34,375 bases of DNA from Isotricha intestinalis (Eukaryota > Ciliophora > Litostomatea > Vestibuliferida > Isotrichidae): assembly GCA_023807065.1 (NCBI GenBank), contig JAJJLU010000517.1:1-34375 (forward strand), in the 5' to 3' direction. A program made the position numbers and the translations under genes. Positions 32,128 through 34,375 of this stretch are shown here, piece by piece. The notes under the pieces are model-generated. The model searched no databases. It was given only the letters and a program-made list of their open reading frames with translations, and was not told the DNA's origin. Position 1 is the stretch's first letter, and every line of letters starts with the position of its first letter.

Positions 32128-34053
32128 AAAAGTTAACAATAATATCTTCTAATTGGAACATAAAAAAATATTTAATTATAAATATAATCAAATATAATTA
32201 TATTTGTTAAACTTAAATTAATCATTTCGATTCATTTTATTAAAAAGTATTATTTAATTATAATTTTTCATAAATTAAAGATAATCTTGAAAAATTTGAA
32301 ATTGAACTCTCAAAAATTTGTAGAATTCATTTAGGAAAATTAATTTATTATGATTTAGATGAAAAAATACCAAAAATCAGATACTTATATTAATTTTGTC
32401 CTTCAATTAAAATATAATTTTCATCATCTTTTTTTCGGCTTTTTTTCTTTTATGATAATAAAATCTTTTTTTTTTCATGATTTAATCCTAATAAAACTCA
32501 AATTCATATAACAAATTTAAATAAATTTTATGATAATTGGGAAAAAATTAAAAAAAGATTTAAATGTACTGAATGGTGAACAACTTAATATAGTAATTGA
32601 TTTTTTTTAAGAAATGAAACTATGGTTAAATATATATATTTAGTGATTCTAATAGAGAGTTCCTCTTTATAGAGATTGCCTAAATAAATTAATTTATTAG
32701 ATCCTTCTTTGCTTGTGCAATTGGCTTACTTGCTTGTTTTCTTCTTTTGTTTAATTTTCCTTTGAAGTCAATGAGTTATATAGATGAAGATAGTTATGAA
32801 CAATGATGATTTTTAGATTTTTTTTGTTATTTTTATATTTAGTTATAAATAAAATATAATTTTAAATGATTTATAAGTAAATTTAGAAATATTTTAAAAA
32901 TTATTTAATGGATTTTAAAAGTCAGAATATTCTCAACTTTGGAATTAAAATATATTTTTCTTCAAAATTTCTATATTAAAAAATAAAATAAGAAGTAATA
33001 ATTTGAAAGCATGTTTTTTTCATTATATTATATATTCTATAATATTTAAGAGAATATTTGGATATTCATATAAATATCTATGAAAAAACATATGAAAATG
33101 ATTGAATAAAGAAATAATATATCCCATATAAATTTAATATTCATTAATATTTTCTTAAAACATATTATCCTTCAAACAAAATTACTTTTAGAAGGGGGAT
33201 TTTCCCTATTAAAATTTATTTTGAAATTCATACTTAAATTATATTTTAAATAAACTAACAATAGAAAAAACAAAATTTATCAAGAAATTATTTTAAAAAG
33301 AAGAAATTATTCACTATATTTTTTAAATGAAATAACTCTTTAAATATAATTATCAGTAATATCTTAATCAATATATTTATTATAAAGCAAACATTTAATA
33401 TACATGAAAATAAATTTTTATTGGTGAATATATTTAAAAAAGATGAAAATAATGAAAGTTCAAATCTATCTTATTGATAAAAATGATGAAAAATAAAAAA
33501 CGAACACAAAGAATTTTAAGTTAAAAAGAGTTTCAATAAAAAAACTTAAACAATTTCAAAATGATGTTTTTGGGTTTGATACCATAAAATAGAAAAAATC
33601 ATAATATTAAAAATTACATTTGATTAAAACGCTATTTTTCTTTAAACTTGGGAAAATGTAAAAATATAAACAACTCTATTAAATATTTTATACATTAAAA
33701 AATTCAGAAGGAATTATAATTTCAAATTCAAAATTTAAATCAAACAATTCATTATTTTCGTTTATCATTACAGAATCCAAAAAAAAGATTTTATGATAAC
33801 TTTAGTTGATAAATTAGATATAAAAAATTATTTATTCATATCATCAATAATAAACAGTAGAATAGTAATAAAGAACTTTATGTTAAAAAGTAAAAAAGTC
33901 ACAAATACCTTTACATTGAACTTTTAGTTAAGAATGTTTACTTTTTTAAATGAGAAAGAAATGAAAATTTTAAAAAAAAACTGTTTTTCATTCTAAACAA
34001 ATAACAATGATATTTATCAGTAAAATCATCATTAATTTTATTGAAATTTATAT
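32128..34053. other. Subtelomeric gene-poor stretch with relics
   Basis: About 1.9 kb without an intact gene. Fragments on the plus strand look like remains of a membrane protein in shifting frames: ELSKICRIHLGKLIYYDLDE (about 32300-32365), FLRNETMVKYIYLVILIESS (about 32605-32670), and a hydrophobic helix plus tail, FFACAIGLLACFLLLFNF then SYIDEDSYEQ, ending in TGA at 32806. Stops and frameshifts separate them. From 32810 to 34050 nothing is recognised. Confidence 0.4.
32602..32806 (+). pseudogene. Remnant of a membrane-protein gene
   Basis: Two adjacent open pieces in different frames read FLRNETMVKYIYLVILIESS and, after a frameshift and stop, RSFFACAIGLLACFLLLFNF followed by the acidic tail MSYIDEDSYEQ and TGA. 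The second piece is a clear transmembrane-helix pattern with locally higher G+C and Cys/Ala/Leu/Gly codons unlike the surrounding spacer. No family is named with confidence. Confidence 0.35.
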
Positions 34054-34339
34054 TTAGTTATTCACAATATTATCATCATTTTTTTCTTCTTGTTTATTAC
34101 TACTATTCAAAACAAAATTATTTTGATTTATCATTTTCTTTCTTTGAATATTATTGTTCAAAACTGGATTTTCGTTATTTTTGATATATAATTAATATCG
34201 TTTACCCAATTATAATTTATATCCGAAATAATATTATTATGAGTATTACTATCATTTATTTTAAGTTTATTATTTGATTTGAATTGGTTATTAGAATAAT
34301 AATTATCATTTAAATAATTAATTTTATTGTTGTCATATT
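34054..34339 (-). pseudogene. 3' remnant of an Asn-rich gene cut off by the telomere
   Basis: On the minus strand a frame opens just inside the telomeric repeats and reads INYLNDNYYSNNQFKSNNKL ... ISDINYNWVNDINYIS, then continues in a second frame as ENPVLNNNIQRKKMINQNNF ... KNDDNIVNN ending in TAA at 34054. The shift at about 34170-34200 is either a one-base frameshift or an 86-nt intron (GTAATA...TCCAG), which would restore frame but is longer than the other introns here. No ATG precedes it in frame; a TGA lies between it and the telomere. It looks like the 3' end of a gene whose 5' part is missing beyond the chromosome end. Confidence 0.55.
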
Positions 34340-34361
34340 TTTTTCACTCTTATTTTTATTT

Positions 34362-34375
34362 GGGGATTGGGGATT
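34362..34375 (+). repeat. Telomeric repeats at right end (two GGGGATT units)
   Basis: The window ends in two perfect 7-mers, GGGGATT GGGGATT, preceded by ATTT. The G-rich strand runs 5'->3' towards the end, the correct polarity for a telomere, and four-G runs are almost absent elsewhere in this AT-rich DNA. The unit is ATTGGGG (C-strand CCCCAAT), related to but distinct from TTGGGG of Tetrahymena and TTTTGGGG of Oxytricha. Only two units are present, so the end was probably trimmed. Confidence 0.75.

Noticed and set aside
32602..32806. Possible phosphatidylserine synthase relic (LRN...E...LP pattern)
   Set aside because: Only a few residues agree and the order of segments does not hold; kept as an unnamed membrane-protein remnant.
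1..34375. tRNA, rRNA, CRISPR, insertion sequences or bacterial operon signals
   Set aside because: No GC-rich cloverleaf-like segments, no regularly spaced direct repeats with spacers, no transposase-like protein and no prokaryotic gene layout were seen.

Overview
This window reads as macronuclear DNA of a very AT-rich ciliate. The evidence is in the sequence: extreme AT content; Asn/Lys-rich coding regions; introns of only about 24-61 bp with GT...AG ends; families typical of ciliates or protists (NEK kinase, AGC kinase, PPM phosphatase, a two-pass membrane protein with a Cys-containing ectodomain); and a right end that finishes in two tandem ATTGGGG-type units, which look like the first repeats of a telomere. 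Gln is written almost only as CAA, and the twelve gene models end in TAA (8), TGA (3) or TAG (1). The standard genetic code is therefore in use, not the UAR=Gln code of Tetrahymena or Paramecium. A standard-code, AT-rich ciliate group such as the litostomes is a reasonable guess, but no marker gene here proves it.

Layout, left to right: a cysteine-less glutaredoxin/SH3BGR-fold protein with a C-terminal zinc-binding Cys4 motif (minus, 582-1274); a decayed calmodulin-like pseudogene (plus, about 2437-2812); a NEK-family kinase with a 5' mini-exon (minus, 3053-5141); a divergent PPM/PP2C phosphatase (plus, 6649-8082); an unknown basic protein (minus, 9317-10057); a TPR protein (plus, 10431-11369); an Asn/Lys-rich protein ending in a CaaX-like tetrapeptide (minus, 12161-13165); a giant RCC1-like protein of about 2,477 residues with a 12-nt first coding exon and an internal 66-bp tandem repeat (minus, 14584-22051); a three-exon coiled-coil protein (minus, 23384-24672); an AGC kinase of the STK32/YANK type with two introns (plus, 25738-27685); a two-exon coiled-coil protein with a UVR-like motif (plus, 27805-28665); a two-pass membrane protein (plus, 28932-30611); an unknown basic protein (plus, 31375-32127); and a gene-poor subtelomeric stretch ending in a truncated Asn-rich gene remnant and telomeric repeats.

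The genes are monocistronic, on both strands, with 0.1-2 kb spacers and no sign of operons. They do not form one pathway. The common theme is signalling (two kinases, one phosphatase, a former EF-hand protein) and coiled-coil or scaffold proteins of the kind abundant in ciliate cortex and cilia; that theme is an inference. Several spacers hold decayed coding sequence. Six models were extended or corrected by splicing: the NEK kinase, RCC1, STK32-like and UVR-like genes, and both introns of the three-exon gene.
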